Assembly (NCBI GenBank): GCA_021793295.1
Contig: JAJYTA010000008.1
Coordinates: forward strand, 1 to 55,896
Direction: 5' to 3'
Length of the DNA: 55,896 bases
Origin: Actinomycetes bacterium
Lineage (GTDB): Bacteria; Actinomycetota; Actinomycetes; Jiangellales; Jiangellaceae
Shown here: positions 7,913 to 17,926 of the stretch, piece by piece
Layout of the letters: every line of letters starts with the position of its first letter
Numbering within the stretch: the first letter of the stretch is position 1
Made by a program: the position numbers and the translations under genes
The notes under the pieces: generated by a model
What the model saw: only the letters and a program-made list of their open reading frames with translations
Databases searched by the model: none
What the model was told of the DNA's origin: nothing

Positions 7913-9319
7913 ATGTCGTGGCGTGGCGCCGTCGTCGTCATCGGCCTTGCGCTGCTCGTGGCCGCCGGTGCCGTCGTCGCCTTCGCCGCCACCTACGGCC
8001 TGCCGTGGAGCAGCACCGACACGTCCGGTCCGGCGCTCATCACGCCGAGCCCGCCGCCTGCGGCCGCGTGGGAGTCCGCGGCCGAGGTGCTGCCGGCCGC
8101 AGGCGATGTGGAACCGACGGACGACGCAGCCGGCTCGTCCGACGCGGTGGCCGCAGCGCTGGCCGGACCCCTCGCCGCCGACGGGCTCGGCGGTCGGGTC
8201 GGCGTGAGCGTCATCGACCTCGCCTCGGACACGCCGGTGTACCAATCCGAGGCCGCCCGCGCCCAGACACCGGCGAGCACACTCAAGATCCTGACCGCCG
8301 TCGCCGCCTTGGACGTCCTGGGGCCCGAGCACGTGTTCACCACCAAGGTCGTCATAGCTGGAGCGGGTCTCGAGCCGCCGGCGGCCATGATCACCTTGGT
8401 CGGCGGCGGTGATCCCACCCTCACCACCGAGGACGGCGACGGGACCTCCTTGACGGCGCTGGCCGAACGCACGGCCCGGGCCCTCGACGAGGCCGGTGTC
8501 ACGTCGGTCACGTTGACCTATGACGATTCACTGTTCAGCGGGCCGGCCGTCGACCCGGACTGGCGTCCCACGTACGTGTCGTCGGGCGTCGTCTCGCCGG
8601 TCACGGCGCTGGCTGTGGACGTGGCCGAGGACCGTCCGCAGGACCCGTCGGCCGCAGCGGCAGACCAGTTCGCCGAGCTGTTGCGCGAGCGTGGCATCGA
8701 CGTCGCCGCGCAGGTGCAGCCGGACGCGGTCGCCGACGATGCGACCGAGATCGCCTCGGTGCATTCCGGCCCGGTCGCCGCCGTCGTCGAAGATCTGCTG
8801 ATCACCAGTGACAACGATGTCGCCGAAGTGCTGGCTCGCCATGTCGCGCTCGGGGCCGGCCTCGAGGGCACAGCGGCGGAAGCGAGTACCGCGGTCGTGC
8901 GCACACTGGACGAGCTCGGCATCGACATGTCGTCGGTCACCATGCTCGACGGCAGCGGACTCGCTCGAGGCAACGCGGTGCCAGCCTCGACCATCGCGGC
9001 CGCGGTGGCGCTCGCCGCCGACAGCGAGCACCCGCAGCTGCGTGCGGCCGTCACCGGACTGCCGGTCGCCGGATTCACCGGCACGCTCGCCGACCGGATC
9101 GAACAGAGCCCCGGGGCGGGCAACGTCCGCGCCAAGACCGGCACCCTGACCGGAGTGAGCTCACTGGCTGGTGTCGTGACGTCCGCCGACGGCGTCCGGT
9201 TCGCCTTCGCGGTGCTGGCCGACGACATCACGAACACGTTCGAGGCCCGGGCGGCGCTCGACGACGTGGCCGCAGCACTGGCCGGATGCACCTGCGGCGC
9301 GGGCCAGGCCCCGTCGTGA
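7913..9319 (+). CDS. dacB: D-alanyl-D-alanine carboxypeptidase/endopeptidase (PBP4 type)
   Basis: This is a 468-residue class-C penicillin-binding protein (peptidase family S13) that trims or cleaves peptidoglycan peptides outside the membrane. An N-terminal signal anchor spans about 5-28. Catalytic motifs are S122-T-L-K125, S299-D-N301 and K408-T-G410. The ATG at 7913 has AAGGGGAG eight bases upstream; the frame is open further back but only over the ppa gene and promoter region. It opens the conserved actinobacterial run dacB - zinc metalloprotease - tilS - hpt - ftsH - folE. TACCGT just upstream may be its -10 element. Confidence 0.93.
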   Translation: MSWRGAVVVIGLALLVAAGAVVAFAATYGLPWSSTDTSGPALITPSPPPAAAWESAAEVLPAAGDVEPTDDAAGSSDAVAAALAGPLAADGLGGRVGVSVIDLASDTPVYQSEAARAQTPASTLKILTAVAALDVLGPEHVFTTKVVIAGAGLEPPAAMITLVGGGDPTLTTEDGDGTSLTALAERTARALDEAGVTSVTLTYDDSLFSGPAVDPDWRPTYVSSGVVSPVTALAVDVAEDRPQDPSAAAADQFAELLRERGIDVAAQVQPDAVADDATEIASVHSGPVAAVVEDLLITSDNDVAEVLARHVALGAGLEGTAAEASTAVVRTLDELGIDMSSVTMLDGSGLARGNAVPASTIAAAVALAADSEHPQLRAAVTGLPVAGFTGTLADRIEQSPGAGNVRAKTGTLTGVSSLAGVVTSADGVRFAFAVLADDITNTFEARAALDDVAAALAGCTCGAGQAPS

Positions 9320-9321
9320 CG

Positions 9322-9327
9322 TAGCGT
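9322..9327 (+). promoter_or_regulatory. -10 element TAGCGT of a leaderless promoter
   Basis: TAGCGT matches TANNNT and is separated from the ATG at 9334 by exactly six bases (TGAACC). That puts the expected transcription start on the A of the ATG, and there is no Shine-Dalgarno sequence. It begins two bases after the dacB stop codon. Confidence 0.55.
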
Positions 9328-9333
9328 TGAACC

Positions 9334-10443
9334 ATGACGACCAGCGACGCTGCGCCCACGATGGTGGACTGGGATCTCGCAGTCTCGACGGCGCAGCGGT
9401 TGGCCGGGTCCGGCCCGGCTGTCGGCGCCGCCGAGGCGCGCGCCGCCGTCGCCGAGCTCCGCGATCTCGCCGCCGAAGCCGAGGCCCATGTGCACCGGTT
9501 CACCGCGCTCGACGGTACGGGCGCGGCCGCTCCAGTCGTCGTGGTCGACCGCGGCAACTGGGCCCGGGCCAACGCCCAGAGCATGCAGACGATGATCGCT
9601 CCGCTGGAGCGCAAGCTCCGGGGCGAAGGTGAGATGTCCGCGGCGCGCCGGGCCGGCGCCAAGCTCACCGGCCTGCAGACCGGAGCCCTGCTGGCGTTCC
9701 TGTCCAGCAAGGTGCTCGGGCAGTTCGACCCGTTCTGGTCCGGACCGGCCGGCACCGATCCGTCCCGGACGCATGGCCGATTGTTGCTCGTCGTGCCGAA
9801 CATCGTGCACCTCGAGCGAGAGCTCGACGTGGTGCCGCGCGACTTCCGCCTGTGGGTGGCGCTGCACGAAGAGACGCACCGGGTCCAGTTCACCGCTGTG
9901 CCGTGGCTGCGCGATCACCTGGCCGGCGAGATCGAGGCGTTCGTGGCGGCGACCGACGTCGACCCGGCGGCCTTCGCCACCCGGTTGCGCGAGGCGGTGC
10001 GCGGTCTCACTGAAGCCGCCCGGTCCGGCGATGACGGCGCGTCCCTGCTCGACCTCGTCCAAACGCCGGCCCAGAAGGTCGTGGTCGACCGCGTGACCGC
10101 GTTGATGTCGCTGCTCGAAGGGCACGCCGATGTCGTCATGGACGGCGTTGGCCCCGACGTCATCCCGACGGTCAACACGATCCGGCGACGCTTCCAGCGA
10201 CGCCGCCGGTCCCCGCAGGGCCTCGATCGAGCCGTGCGGCGGCTGCTCGGCCTGGACGCGAAGATGCGTCAGTACCGTGATGGCGCGGCCTTCGTGAACA
10301 AGGTGGTCGAGCGCGTCGGCATGCACGGCTTCAACCGCGTGTGGGAATCCGCCGACGCCTTGCCCACGAAGGACGAGATCGCCGACCCGATCGCGTGGGT
10401 CCGGCGCATGAACGGCGCGTCGCCGGTGACCACCACGAGCTGA
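9334..10443 (+). CDS. Zinc-dependent metalloprotease (DUF2342 family)
   Basis: This is a 369-residue actinobacterial zinc-metalloprotease-like protein. The zinc site is H178-E-E-T-H182 inside LWVALHEETHRVQF, with a downstream Glu in SLLEGHADVVMDG as the likely third ligand. The family is sometimes labelled as an F420-biosynthesis-associated protein and is typically found between dacB and tilS, as here. There is no signal peptide or membrane segment. The gene lacks a ribosome-binding site and has a -10 element six bases before the ATG, so it is probably leaderless. Its physiological substrate is unknown. Confidence 0.88.
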   Translation: MTTSDAAPTMVDWDLAVSTAQRLAGSGPAVGAAEARAAVAELRDLAAEAEAHVHRFTALDGTGAAAPVVVVDRGNWARANAQSMQTMIAPLERKLRGEGEMSAARRAGAKLTGLQTGALLAFLSSKVLGQFDPFWSGPAGTDPSRTHGRLLLVVPNIVHLERELDVVPRDFRLWVALHEETHRVQFTAVPWLRDHLAGEIEAFVAATDVDPAAFATRLREAVRGLTEAARSGDDGASLLDLVQTPAQKVVVDRVTALMSLLEGHADVVMDGVGPDVIPTVNTIRRRFQRRRRSPQGLDRAVRRLLGLDAKMRQYRDGAAFVNKVVERVGMHGFNRVWESADALPTKDEIADPIAWVRRMNGASPVTTTS

Positions 10444-10445
10444 CG

Positions 10446-11453
10446 ATGCCGCCAGCGCACCTGGACGTCCGGCGTGCGGTCCGCGACGAGCTGCGCGACG
10501 CCCCGGGTGGGGCCACCGTCGTGGTGGCCTGCTCCGGCGGCGCCGACTCCTTGGCCCTGGCCGCGGCGCTGGCGTGGGTCGGCCCGCGGCTGGGATTGCG
10601 GGTCGCGGGGATCACCGTCGATCACGGGCTGCAGGAAGGTTCGGCGCTCCGGGCGCGCGGGGTGGCGGCGACGATGGCGGGCTTGGGATTCGATCGCGTC
10701 GAAGCCGTACACGTCGACGGGCGCGATGGTGCCGCCGGCCCGGAAGGCAACGCGCGAGCCGCGCGCTACCGTGCGCTGACCGCTGCGGCCGGCCGGTTGG
10801 CCGCCCACGCCGTCCTGCTCGGGCACACCCTCGACGACCAGGCCGAGACGGTGCTGCTGGGGCTGGCGAGGGGTTCGGGCGCGCGGTCGCTGGCCGGCAT
10901 GCCGCGCCGATCCGGCATCTTCCGGCGTCCGCTGCTCGGGCTGCGTCGGGTGCGGGTGCGCGCCGCGGTGCCCGAGGGGCTGGCCACGTGGGACGACCCG
11001 CACAACGCCGACCCGGCCTTCGCCCGGTCCCGGGTCCGCCACCGGGTCCTGCCCGTGCTGGAGGCCGAGCTCGGTCCGGGTGTGGCCGAGGCGCTGGCTC
11101 GCACGGCGGATCTGCTGCGGGCCGACACCGACGCGCTCGAGGCCCAAGCTGCGGCGGCGCTGCGCGATTCGGTGGTCGAGGCGTCGTGGCCGTCGCAGGC
11201 CGACGACGGGCCTGATCGCGACCAGGGCTACGACGTCACCCGGCTGGCCCGGTTGGCCGATGCCGTTCGGTTGCGGGTGCTGCGGCAGGCGGCCATCGCC
11301 GCGGGCAGCCCGCCCACCGATCTCACCGCGGCGCACGTCCTGGCCGTCGATGCTCTGGTGATGCGCTGGCGAGGTCAGACCGGCATCGACGTTCCCGGCG
11401 GCCTGCGGGCCGTGCGACGGGACGGGGTGCTGAGGTTCGCCTCGTCGCGCTGA
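10446..11453 (+). CDS. tilS: tRNA(Ile)-lysidine synthetase
   Basis: This 335-residue N-type ATP pyrophosphatase modifies the wobble cytidine of the tRNA-Ile with CAU anticodon to lysidine, so that it reads AUA. The PP-loop S30-G-G-A-D-S35 (VACSGGADSLALA) and the downstream LLGHTLDDQAETVL block are diagnostic. The C-terminal part is shorter than in E. coli TilS, as is common in actinobacteria. The ATG at 10446 is only two bases after the metalloprotease stop, so translation is likely coupled. The gene is essential in most bacteria. Confidence 0.93.
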   Translation: MPPAHLDVRRAVRDELRDAPGGATVVVACSGGADSLALAAALAWVGPRLGLRVAGITVDHGLQEGSALRARGVAATMAGLGFDRVEAVHVDGRDGAAGPEGNARAARYRALTAAAGRLAAHAVLLGHTLDDQAETVLLGLARGSGARSLAGMPRRSGIFRRPLLGLRRVRVRAAVPEGLATWDDPHNADPAFARSRVRHRVLPVLEAELGPGVAEALARTADLLRADTDALEAQAAAALRDSVVEASWPSQADDGPDRDQGYDVTRLARLADAVRLRVLRQAAIAAGSPPTDLTAAHVLAVDALVMRWRGQTGIDVPGGLRAVRRDGVLRFASSR

Positions 11454-11469
11454 CGTGGCCGCCGTATGG

Positions 11470-11475
11470 CAGGCT
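11470..11475 (+). promoter_or_regulatory. -10-like element CAGGCT before hpt
   Basis: CAGGCT lies seven bases before the GTG start of hpt and keeps the key A2 and T6 of the TANNNT consensus. No Shine-Dalgarno sequence is seen in the 29-base gap after tilS. It is weaker than the other leaderless candidates because position 1 is C. Confidence 0.35.
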
Positions 11476-11482
11476 GCGGTAC

Positions 11483-12034
11483 GTGGATCCCCAAGACGTC
11501 GACGGCGACCTTGAAACGATCTTGTTGTCCGAGGAAGAGATTCAACGCCGGCTGGCGGAGATGGCCGCGGACATCGAGAAGGACTACGAAGGCAAGGACC
11601 TGCTCGTGCTGGGGGTGCTCAAGGGCGCGGTCATGGTCATGGCCGATCTGACCCGGCACCTGTCGCGCCACGTCGAGCAGGACTGGATGGCGGTGTCGTC
11701 CTACGGGTCGGGCACCCGTTCGAGCGGTGTCGTGCGCATCATCAAAGATCTCGACACCGACATCACCGATCGGCACGTGCTCGTCGTCGAGGACATCATC
11801 GACACCGGCCTCACCTTGTCGTGGCTGGTGTCCAACCTGCGCTCGCGCGGCCCGGCCTCGGTCGAGATCTGCACCCTGCTGCGCAAGCCGGAGGCGGCGA
11901 AGACATCGGTCAAGGTGAACTACGTCGGCTTCGACATTCCGAACTCGTTCGTCGTCGGCTACGGGCTCGACTTCAACGAGAAGTACCGCAACCTGCGCGT
12001 GGTCGCGACGCTGGCACCGCACGTGTACGCCTGA
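11483..12034 (+). CDS. hpt: Hypoxanthine(-guanine) phosphoribosyltransferase
   Basis: This is a 183-residue purine salvage enzyme of type-I PRT fold that joins hypoxanthine or guanine to PRPP to make IMP or GMP. The PRPP-binding loop VLVVEDIIDTGLT is at 99-111, and VLKGAVMVMADL near 45-56 forms the loop over the base. The GTG at 11483 gives a family-length protein beginning MDPQDVDGDLETILLSEEEI. It sits between tilS and ftsH, the usual actinobacterial order. With purB and purSQL further along, the window holds parts of both salvage and de novo purine supply. Confidence 0.95.
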   Translation: MDPQDVDGDLETILLSEEEIQRRLAEMAADIEKDYEGKDLLVLGVLKGAVMVMADLTRHLSRHVEQDWMAVSSYGSGTRSSGVVRIIKDLDTDITDRHVLVVEDIIDTGLTLSWLVSNLRSRGPASVEICTLLRKPEAAKTSVKVNYVGFDIPNSFVVGYGLDFNEKYRNLRVVATLAPHVYA

Positions 12035-12272
12035 TCAAACTGGGCAGACGCCGCCACGTGTGACCGATCATGCATGGTGCTGTGGGAACACGCGGGCTCA
12101 CCAGCGACGTTCTCCTAGTGTCGCGGGCAGGTGCGAATGGTATCGCGAGTCTCCAGCAAGGTATCGTCGGGTTTGGAATCCGACGCCTTCGGTGAGATGT
12201 GGGATCAGTCCGCGTCGTCAGCTGAGGTTGCCAGCCGATCTGCAGGAGGAACGAGGCCGACGGTCTCGCATC

Positions 12273-14279
12273 ATGAACGCCAAGCGATTCACGCGACCAC
12301 TGATCTGGTTGCTCATCTTCGTGCTCGCCGCCGTCGTGTTGAGCAGTGTGCTCAACGACTCCAACGGCGTCGAGGAGGTTGACACCGCCCAGGTCGTCGC
12401 CGAGATCGAGTCCGGCAACGTCAAGTCCGCCAAGATCACCGGCGGCGACACGCAGGAGATCGAGCTCACCCTCAACGACGACACGCGGATGTCTTCGCAG
12501 TACGTCGAAGGGCAGGGCATCCAACTCAAGGACGCACTGCAAGAGCAGTACCAGGCCGGCAACCTGCCCGAGGGCTACGACGTCGAGGTTCCTCAACCCA
12601 GCCTGCTGTGGGGCATTCTCGGCACGCTGCTGCCGTTCTTGATCCTCGGTGCGCTGATCTTCTTCTTCATGACCCAGATGCAAGGTGGCGGCGGCCGGGT
12701 CATGCAGTTCGGCAAGTCGCGGGCCAAACTCGCGTCCAAGGATGCGCCCAAGACCACGTTCGCCGATGTCGCCGGTGCCAACGAACCGGTCGAGGAACTA
12801 CACGAGATCAAGGAGTTCCTGCAAGAGCCGGCGAAGTTCCAGGCCGTCGGGGCCAAGATCCCCAAAGGTGTGCTGCTCTACGGTCCTCCCGGAACCGGTA
12901 AGACGTTGCTGGCGCGTGCCGTGGCCGGCGAGGCCGGGGTGCCGTTCTACTCCATCTCGGGTTCGGACTTCGTCGAGATGTTCGTCGGTGTCGGTGCCTC
13001 CCGCGTGCGCGACCTGTTCAAGGAAGCCAAAGAGAACGCACCGGCCATCGTCTTCGTGGATGAGATCGACGCGGTCGGCCGGCATCGCGGTGCGGGCATG
13101 GGCGGCGGTCACGACGAGCGCGAGCAGACCCTGAACCAACTCCTGGTCGAGATGGATGGCTTCGACGTCAAGACCAACATCATCCTGATCGCGGCCACGA
13201 ACCGTCCCGACATCCTCGACCCCGCCCTGCTGCGCCCGGGTCGCTTCGACCGGCAGATCGCCGTCGAGGCGCCTGACCTCGAGGGCCGCGAGAAGATTCT
13301 CGGCGTGCACGCTCGGGGCAAACCGATGAGCGAGGACGTCGACCTGCGCGCCGTGGCCCGGCGCACCCCCGGGTTCACCGGCGCCGACCTCGCCAACGTG
13401 CTGAATGAGGCCGCGCTGCTGACCGCGCGCAAGAACGAGAAAGTGATCACGCCCGAGGCGCTCGACGAGGCGATCGACCGCGTGGTGGCGGGCCCGCAGA
13501 AGAGCTCGCGGTTGATGAAGGACGAAGAGAAGCGCATCACGGCCTACCACGAGGGCGGGCACGCGCTGGTGGCCGCTGCCTTGCACCACACCGACCCGGT
13601 GCACAAGGTCACGATCCTTCCGCGGGGTGGCGCGCTGGGCTACACGATGGTGCTGCCCGACGAAGACAAGTACTCCACCACGCGCAACGAGATGCTCGAC
13701 CAGTTGTCGTACATGATGGGCGGACGTGCGGCCGAGGAGCTCGTCTTCCACGACCCCACCACCGGTGCCGCCAACGACATCGACAAGGCCACCACGCTCG
13801 CTCGCCGCATGGTCACCCAGTACGGCATGACCGAGCGGCTCGGCGCCATCAAGTTCGGCTCCGACCGGACCGAGCCGTTCCTCGGCCGCGAACTGAGCCA
13901 CGAACGCGACTACTCCGAGAACATCGCCGGTCAGGTCGACGAAGAGGTCCGCAAGCTCATCGAGGCCGCACACCAGGAGGCGTTCGACATCCTGGTCGAG
14001 AACCGTGAGGTGCTCGACAACCTGGTCCTGGAGTTGCTCGAACACGAGACGCTCAACAAGGAACAGATCGCCGAGATCTTCGCCCCGATCCGGCGCCGTG
14101 ATCCGCGCCCGCCGTGGACCGGTTCGCCCAACCGCAAGCCATCCGATGAGGGCCCGGTGCCCATCCCGATGAAGGTCTCCACCAACGGCAAGGAATCCGG
14201 TCACGAGCAGGGCATCGTGGTCGGGCCGGACCAGGACCACGCCACGGTGAACGACCCGGAGCCTCGCGGTGAGCAGTGA
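12273..14279 (+). CDS. ftsH: ATP-dependent zinc metalloprotease FtsH
   Basis: This 668-residue membrane AAA+ protease degrades unassembled membrane proteins and unstable regulators. Order: TM helix 1 (about 9-27), extracytoplasmic domain (28-110), TM helix 2 (111-134), AAA module with Walker A GPPGTGKT (204-211), Walker [10 protein letters not shown] (259-267) and the SRH block around 309-327, then the M41 site H426-E-G-G-H430. The canonical HEAGH reads HEGGH here. The C-terminal 60 residues are a low-complexity Pro/Gly/charged tail. The ATG at 12273 starts just before TM1; AGGAGGA lies 22 bases upstream, too far to be ideal. The 238-base gap after hpt presumably holds its promoter. Confidence 0.97.
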   Translation: MNAKRFTRPLIWLLIFVLAAVVLSSVLNDSNGVEEVDTAQVVAEIESGNVKSAKITGGDTQEIELTLNDDTRMSSQYVEGQGIQLKDALQEQYQAGNLPEGYDVEVPQPSLLWGILGTLLPFLILGALIFFFMTQMQGGGGRVMQFGKSRAKLASKDAPKTTFADVAGANEPVEELHEIKEFLQEPAKFQAVGAKIPKGVLLYGPPGTGKTLLARAVAGEAGVPFYSISGSDFVEMFVGVGASRVRDLFKEAKENAPAIVFVDEIDAVGRHRGAGMGGGHDEREQTLNQLLVEMDGFDVKTNIILIAATNRPDILDPALLRPGRFDRQIAVEAPDLEGREKILGVHARGKPMSEDVDLRAVARRTPGFTGADLANVLNEAALLTARKNEKVITPEALDEAIDRVVAGPQKSSRLMKDEEKRITAYHEGGHALVAAALHHTDPVHKVTILPRGGALGYTMVLPDEDKYSTTRNEMLDQLSYMMGGRAAEELVFHDPTTGAANDIDKATTLARRMVTQYGMTERLGAIKFGSDRTEPFLGRELSHERDYSENIAGQVDEEVRKLIEAAHQEAFDILVENREVLDNLVLELLEHETLNKEQIAEIFAPIRRRDPRPPWTGSPNRKPSDEGPVPIPMKVSTNGKESGHEQGIVVGPDQDHATVNDPEPRGEQ

Positions 14280-14883
14280 TGAGCTTGAGGGCGAGCTCGA
14301 CCTGAGCATTCCGAACCGCAAGTTCGACCACGCTCGGGCCGAGGCGGCCATCCGCGAGCTGCTGATCGCCGTCGGCGAAGACCCTGATCGGGACGGGTTG
14401 ACCGACACGCCGGCCCGGGTGGCGCGTGCTTACGAAGAGATGTTCCGGGGCCTGCATGAGGAGCCGTCCGAGGCGCTGACCACCACGTTCGAGCTCGGGC
14501 ATGACGAGATGGTGCTGGTCAAGGACATCGAGCTGGCGTCGATGTGCGAGCACCACCTCGTCCCGTTCTACGGGTACGCCCACATCGGCTACATCCCCGG
14601 CCCTGGAGGCCGCATCGCGGGCTTGTCCAAGCTCGCCCGGCTGGTCGACGTGTTCGCCAAGCGCCCGCAGGTCCAGGAGCGGCTCACCACCCAGGTCGCC
14701 GACTCGCTGCGCGACCTGCTCGACGCAGGCGGCGTCATCGTCGTCATCGAGGCCGAGCACCTGTGCATGACGATGCGTGGGGTGCGCAAGCCCGGCGCCA
14801 AGACGCTGACCAGCGCTGTGCGAGGGCAGTTGCGTGACCCGGCCACCCGGTCCGAGGCGATGAGCCTCATCATCGGCCGCTGA
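14269..14883 (+). CDS. folE: GTP cyclohydrolase I
   Basis: This 204-residue enzyme opens GTP to 7,8-dihydroneopterin triphosphate, the first step of folate synthesis. Zinc ligands are Cys93 and His96 (SMCEHH) and Cys166 ([11 protein letters not shown]); [21 protein letters not shown] is the conserved core. The GTG at 14269 lies inside the last codons of ftsH (11-base overlap), so translation is coupled. In many actinobacteria folP-folB-folK follow. Here folE is instead met head-on by a sugar-transport operon only three bases after its stop codon. Confidence 0.95.
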   Translation: MSSDELEGELDLSIPNRKFDHARAEAAIRELLIAVGEDPDRDGLTDTPARVARAYEEMFRGLHEEPSEALTTTFELGHDEMVLVKDIELASMCEHHLVPFYGYAHIGYIPGPGGRIAGLSKLARLVDVFAKRPQVQERLTTQVADSLRDLLDAGGVIVVIEAEHLCMTMRGVRKPGAKTLTSAVRGQLRDPATRSEAMSLIIGR

Positions 14884-14886
14884 AAC

Positions 14887-15705
14887 CTACTTGCCGGTGC
14901 CGGCGGTGAGCCCAGCCAGGAGCCACCGACGCCCGACCAGGTAGACCACGAGCAGCGGCAGGACCGACAGCATCACGGTCGCCATGATCAGCGGGACGTT
15001 CAACCCGTACTGGCCCTGCAGGTCCCACAACCCCAACGTGAGGGTGCGTACCGACGCGCTCTGCGTCAGGACCAGCGGGAACAGGAAGCCGTTCCAGGCT
15101 TGCATGGCCGCGAAGATGCCGACGGTGGCCAGCCCAGCCCGCGACAGCGGCAGCACGACCGACCACATCGCCTGCCACGGTCCCGCCCCGTCGAGGTGCG
15201 CGGCCTCGAACAGTTCGCGCGGAATGTCGCGCAACCCCGACGTCAGCACCACCACGGACAGCGGCAGCGAGAACGCCGCGGTCGGCAGGATCACCGCGAG
15301 CAGTGAGTCGTACAGGCGCAGCTGCGTGATCAGCAGGTACACCGGCACGATCACCGCTTGGGACGGCACCGCGAGCCCGATGAGCAGGATGGAGAACACC
15401 CGGGCGACGGACCGGTTCGGGCTGCGCACGATGGCGTAAGCCGCCGGCAGCGACAACGCGAGGACGATGGCGACGCAGGCCGCGGTGACGATGACGTTGT
15501 TGACGAAGTAGCGGACGAAGTCCGACTGCAGGACCTCGGCGTAGTTGGCCAAGCTGATGTCCGCGGGAATGGACAGCGGCCCAGCCTGCAGGTAGTCGCT
15601 GGATTCGCGCAGGCTGGTGGCGATGACGAAGTACAGCGGGACGCCGACGACGACCAGCCAGATCAGCGCGCCGGCACCCCCGATGACGTTGGGGCGCTGT
15701 CTCAT
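14887..15705 (-). CDS. Carbohydrate ABC transporter permease (MalG type)
   Basis: This is a 272-residue inner-membrane permease with about six transmembrane helices, starting with IWLVVVGVPLYFVIATSL. The EAA loop that docks the ATPase reads ELFEAAHLDGAGPWQAMWSV, near 165-184. The ATG at 15705 overlaps the stop of the partner permease by four bases; the upstream open frame to 16389 is a shadow of that partner. It is the third gene of a binding-protein, permease, permease operon. No ATPase is encoded nearby, which is usual for actinobacterial sugar importers that share an MsiK-type ATPase. Confidence 0.92.
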   Translation of the reverse strand: MRQRPNVIGGAGALIWLVVVGVPLYFVIATSLRESSDYLQAGPLSIPADISLANYAEVLQSDFVRYFVNNVIVTAACVAIVLALSLPAAYAIVRSPNRSVARVFSILLIGLAVPSQAVIVPVYLLITQLRLYDSLLAVILPTAAFSLPLSVVVLTSGLRDIPRELFEAAHLDGAGPWQAMWSVVLPLSRAGLATVGIFAAMQAWNGFLFPLVLTQSASVRTLTLGLWDLQGQYGLNVPLIMATVMLSVLPLLVVYLVGRRWLLAGLTAGTGK

Positions 15706-16607
15706 AGCCCCTCCCGCTGGCTGGCCATCCGGTGATAGCCGGTCACCCTGGTGACCAGGAGGGACAACGCGGCGCCGAGCGCGAGCAGGACGACGGCCAG
15801 CGCACTGGCATAACCCATGTCGAAACTTCGGAACCCTTCCAGGTACATGTGCAGCGGCAGGATTCGGGTAGCGGTTCCGGGCCCGCCTCCGGTGATGATC
15901 AAGATGACCTCGAAGTAGGTCAGCGACCCGACGACGATGAGGACGCTGGAGGTGATCAGCGTGTCCCGCAGCTGCGGCAGAGTCACCGAGCGGAACTGTC
16001 GCCAGCGCCCGGCACCGTCGATGGTGGCGGCCTCGTAGAGGGTATGCGGGATCTGCCGGGTGGCCGCCTGGTACAGCAGCGTGTGAAATGGCATGAACTG
16101 CCACGACACCACGAGCAGAATGCAATAGAACGCCAGCGTCGGGCTGCCGATGAAGTTGCCGTCCTCGACCCCGATCCATGGTCCCACCACCGACGCCAGG
16201 CCGAAGTTCGGATCGAACAGGGTCGTCCACAACAAGGCGATGGCCGCGCCGGACAGCAACAGGGGCATGAAGAAGATCGCTGCCAGGAGGGCACGACTGC
16301 GACCGGGCGCGGCGATGAAGACCCCCAGCGGTAGCGCGATCGCGGTCTGAAACAGCCAGGACAGCGCCGTCAGCGCGGCTGACTTCCACAACGAGTCGAA
16401 GAAGATCGGGTCGTCGAGCAGCCTCGCCCAGTGGTCGCCACCGAGCCAGGCCGGGGTACCGATGCCGCTGTACTCGGTCAGGCTGAGATACACCACGGCG
16501 CCCATCGGCAGCAGCGCGAACAAGCCGAAGAACAGCAGCACCGGGGCGGCCCAGACGAGTCCCGGCCGCCCCGCCGTGGCGACGGAGCCGTGCCGCGCTG
16601 GGGTCAT
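15702..16607 (-). CDS. Carbohydrate ABC transporter permease (MalF type)
   Basis: This is a 301-residue permease with about six transmembrane helices. The first, LVWAAPVLLFFGLFALLPMG, follows a short basic N-terminus. The EAA loop is LYEAATIDGAGRWRQF. It forms the heterodimeric channel with the MalG-type permease. The ATG at 16607 overlaps the solute-binding-protein stop by four bases, so the three genes are coupled in the order binding protein, MalF-type, MalG-type. Confidence 0.92.
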   Translation of the reverse strand: MTPARHGSVATAGRPGLVWAAPVLLFFGLFALLPMGAVVYLSLTEYSGIGTPAWLGGDHWARLLDDPIFFDSLWKSAALTALSWLFQTAIALPLGVFIAAPGRSRALLAAIFFMPLLLSGAAIALLWTTLFDPNFGLASVVGPWIGVEDGNFIGSPTLAFYCILLVVSWQFMPFHTLLYQAATRQIPHTLYEAATIDGAGRWRQFRSVTLPQLRDTLITSSVLIVVGSLTYFEVILIITGGGPGTATRILPLHMYLEGFRSFDMGYASALAVVLLALGAALSLLVTRVTGYHRMASQREGL

Positions 16608-17926
16608 TGCGCCGCCTGCTCCATGGCGTCGGCGAACTCCTCCGGAGTCATCTGCCCGTTGAAGACCTGCTGGATGTTGGTGAGCATGGTCTGAGAAAGG
16701 TCCGGCGGCAGCGCCTGGTCCCACGACTGGGTGAACGACGGCGCATCCCGGACCATCTCGTACGCATAGGTGTTGAAGTCGCCGAACGTGCCCTCACCGA
16801 CCTGGTCCTCCAGCCCGGCGATGGCCGGCACCTGGCCGACCTCCATCATGCCCTGCACGTACTCGTCGGACGTCATCTGCGTCATGAGGAACTCGACGGC
16901 GGCCTCCACATCGTCGGACTGCGACGACACGGAGTAGAAGTTGCTGGGGTTGCCGACGATGCTGTCCGGGTTGCCCGCCCCGCCTTCGATCGCCGGGAAG
17001 TCCGCCCAGCCGAGCGTGCCGGCCTCGATGAATTCGGGGAAGTTGTCGTTCAGCCCGGTCACCTCCCACGACCCCATCAGCTCCATGGCGGCGCGGCCGC
17101 TGGTGAGCAGGGCTTGCGAGCCCTGGTTGTCGTAGTTCACCGACGCGTAGTTGGTGCCGAAAGCCCCGGCGTCCACGAGTTCGCGGACCATCCGCATCGA
17201 CTCGACCACGGCTTCGTCCTGCCAGGCGCCCGGTTCACCGGCGACGATCGCCTGGAACTTCTCCGGGCCGCCGAGACGGTCGAGGAAGTACTCCAGGTAC
17301 ATGAGTTCCGTCCAGCCTTGCGACCCGGCCAGGGCGATCGGCTGGACGTCGATGGCTTTGAGCTTGTCGACGGCGTCCATGAACTCCGTCCACGTGGCGG
17401 GGAACTCCTCGATTCCGGCCTCGGCGAAGACGTCCTTGTTGTAGAAGAACGAGACCGGCTGCACACCCTGCATCGGCACGCCGTAGACCTCGCCGTCGAC
17501 GGTTCCGACGTCCAGCACGCTGGGCAGGAAGGCATCTCGCACGTCGGGGTTCTCGTCGAGCGCTTCGGTGAGCGGGGCGACCTGGTCGGCGTCGACGTAC
17601 TGCTCGAGGTTGCCGCCGCCCCAGTTGTAGAAGATGTCCGGCGCGTTCGGCGAGCCGATCGACGTCTGCAACTTGGACTTGTACGGGTCGTTGACGTACG
17701 TCGTCATCTCCAACGACGCGTCGTGTTCTTCGTTGAACCGGTCGATGGCCGCCTGCTGGACCTCGTTGATGCCTTCGTTCTGCAACGTCCACAAATGCAG
17801 GTCGGCGCCCGAGGAACCCTCCGATCCGGTTTCGCCCGGCCCGGAGGTGCCGCAGGCCGCCGTGGTGAGCAGCAGCGCGAGAACGGCTGCGCCGATGGTG
17901 CTTCGTCTCCTGGATGCGATCGCCAT
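16604..17926 (-). CDS. Sugar ABC transporter substrate-binding lipoprotein
   Basis: This 440-residue family-1 extracellular solute-binding protein is exported as a lipoprotein. The signal peptide ends in the lipobox TTAAC (Cys near residue 26) followed by a Gly/Ser-rich tether. The mature domain begins ADLHLWTLQNEG and carries NAPDIFYNWGGGNLEQYVDA, a pattern common in di- and oligosaccharide binders. I chose the ATG at 17926 because it starts directly at the basic n-region MAIASRRRS. It is the first gene of the transporter operon and lies divergent from a LacI regulator, with palindromic sites over and upstream of the start. The substrate sugar cannot be fixed from sequence. Confidence 0.93.
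   Translation of the reverse strand: MAIASRRRSTIGAAVLALLLTTAACGTSGPGETGSEGSSGADLHLWTLQNEGINEVQQAAIDRFNEEHDASLEMTTYVNDPYKSKLQTSIGSPNAPDIFYNWGGGNLEQYVDADQVAPLTEALDENPDVRDAFLPSVLDVGTVDGEVYGVPMQGVQPVSFFYNKDVFAEAGIEEFPATWTEFMDAVDKLKAIDVQPIALAGSQGWTELMYLEYFLDRLGGPEKFQAIVAGEPGAWQDEAVVESMRMVRELVDAGAFGTNYASVNYDNQGSQALLTSGRAAMELMGSWEVTGLNDNFPEFIEAGTLGWADFPAIEGGAGNPDSIVGNPSNFYSVSSQSDDVEAAVEFLMTQMTSDEYVQGMMEVGQVPAIAGLEDQVGEGTFGDFNTYAYEMVRDAPSFTQSWDQALPPDLSQTMLTNIQQVFNGQMTPEEFADAMEQAAQ

Noticed and set aside
12035-12272. A small gene or RNA between hpt and ftsH
   Set aside because: Open frames here are short, lack good start contexts and have shadow composition; no stable tRNA-like fold was noticed. It is most simply the ftsH promoter and leader.
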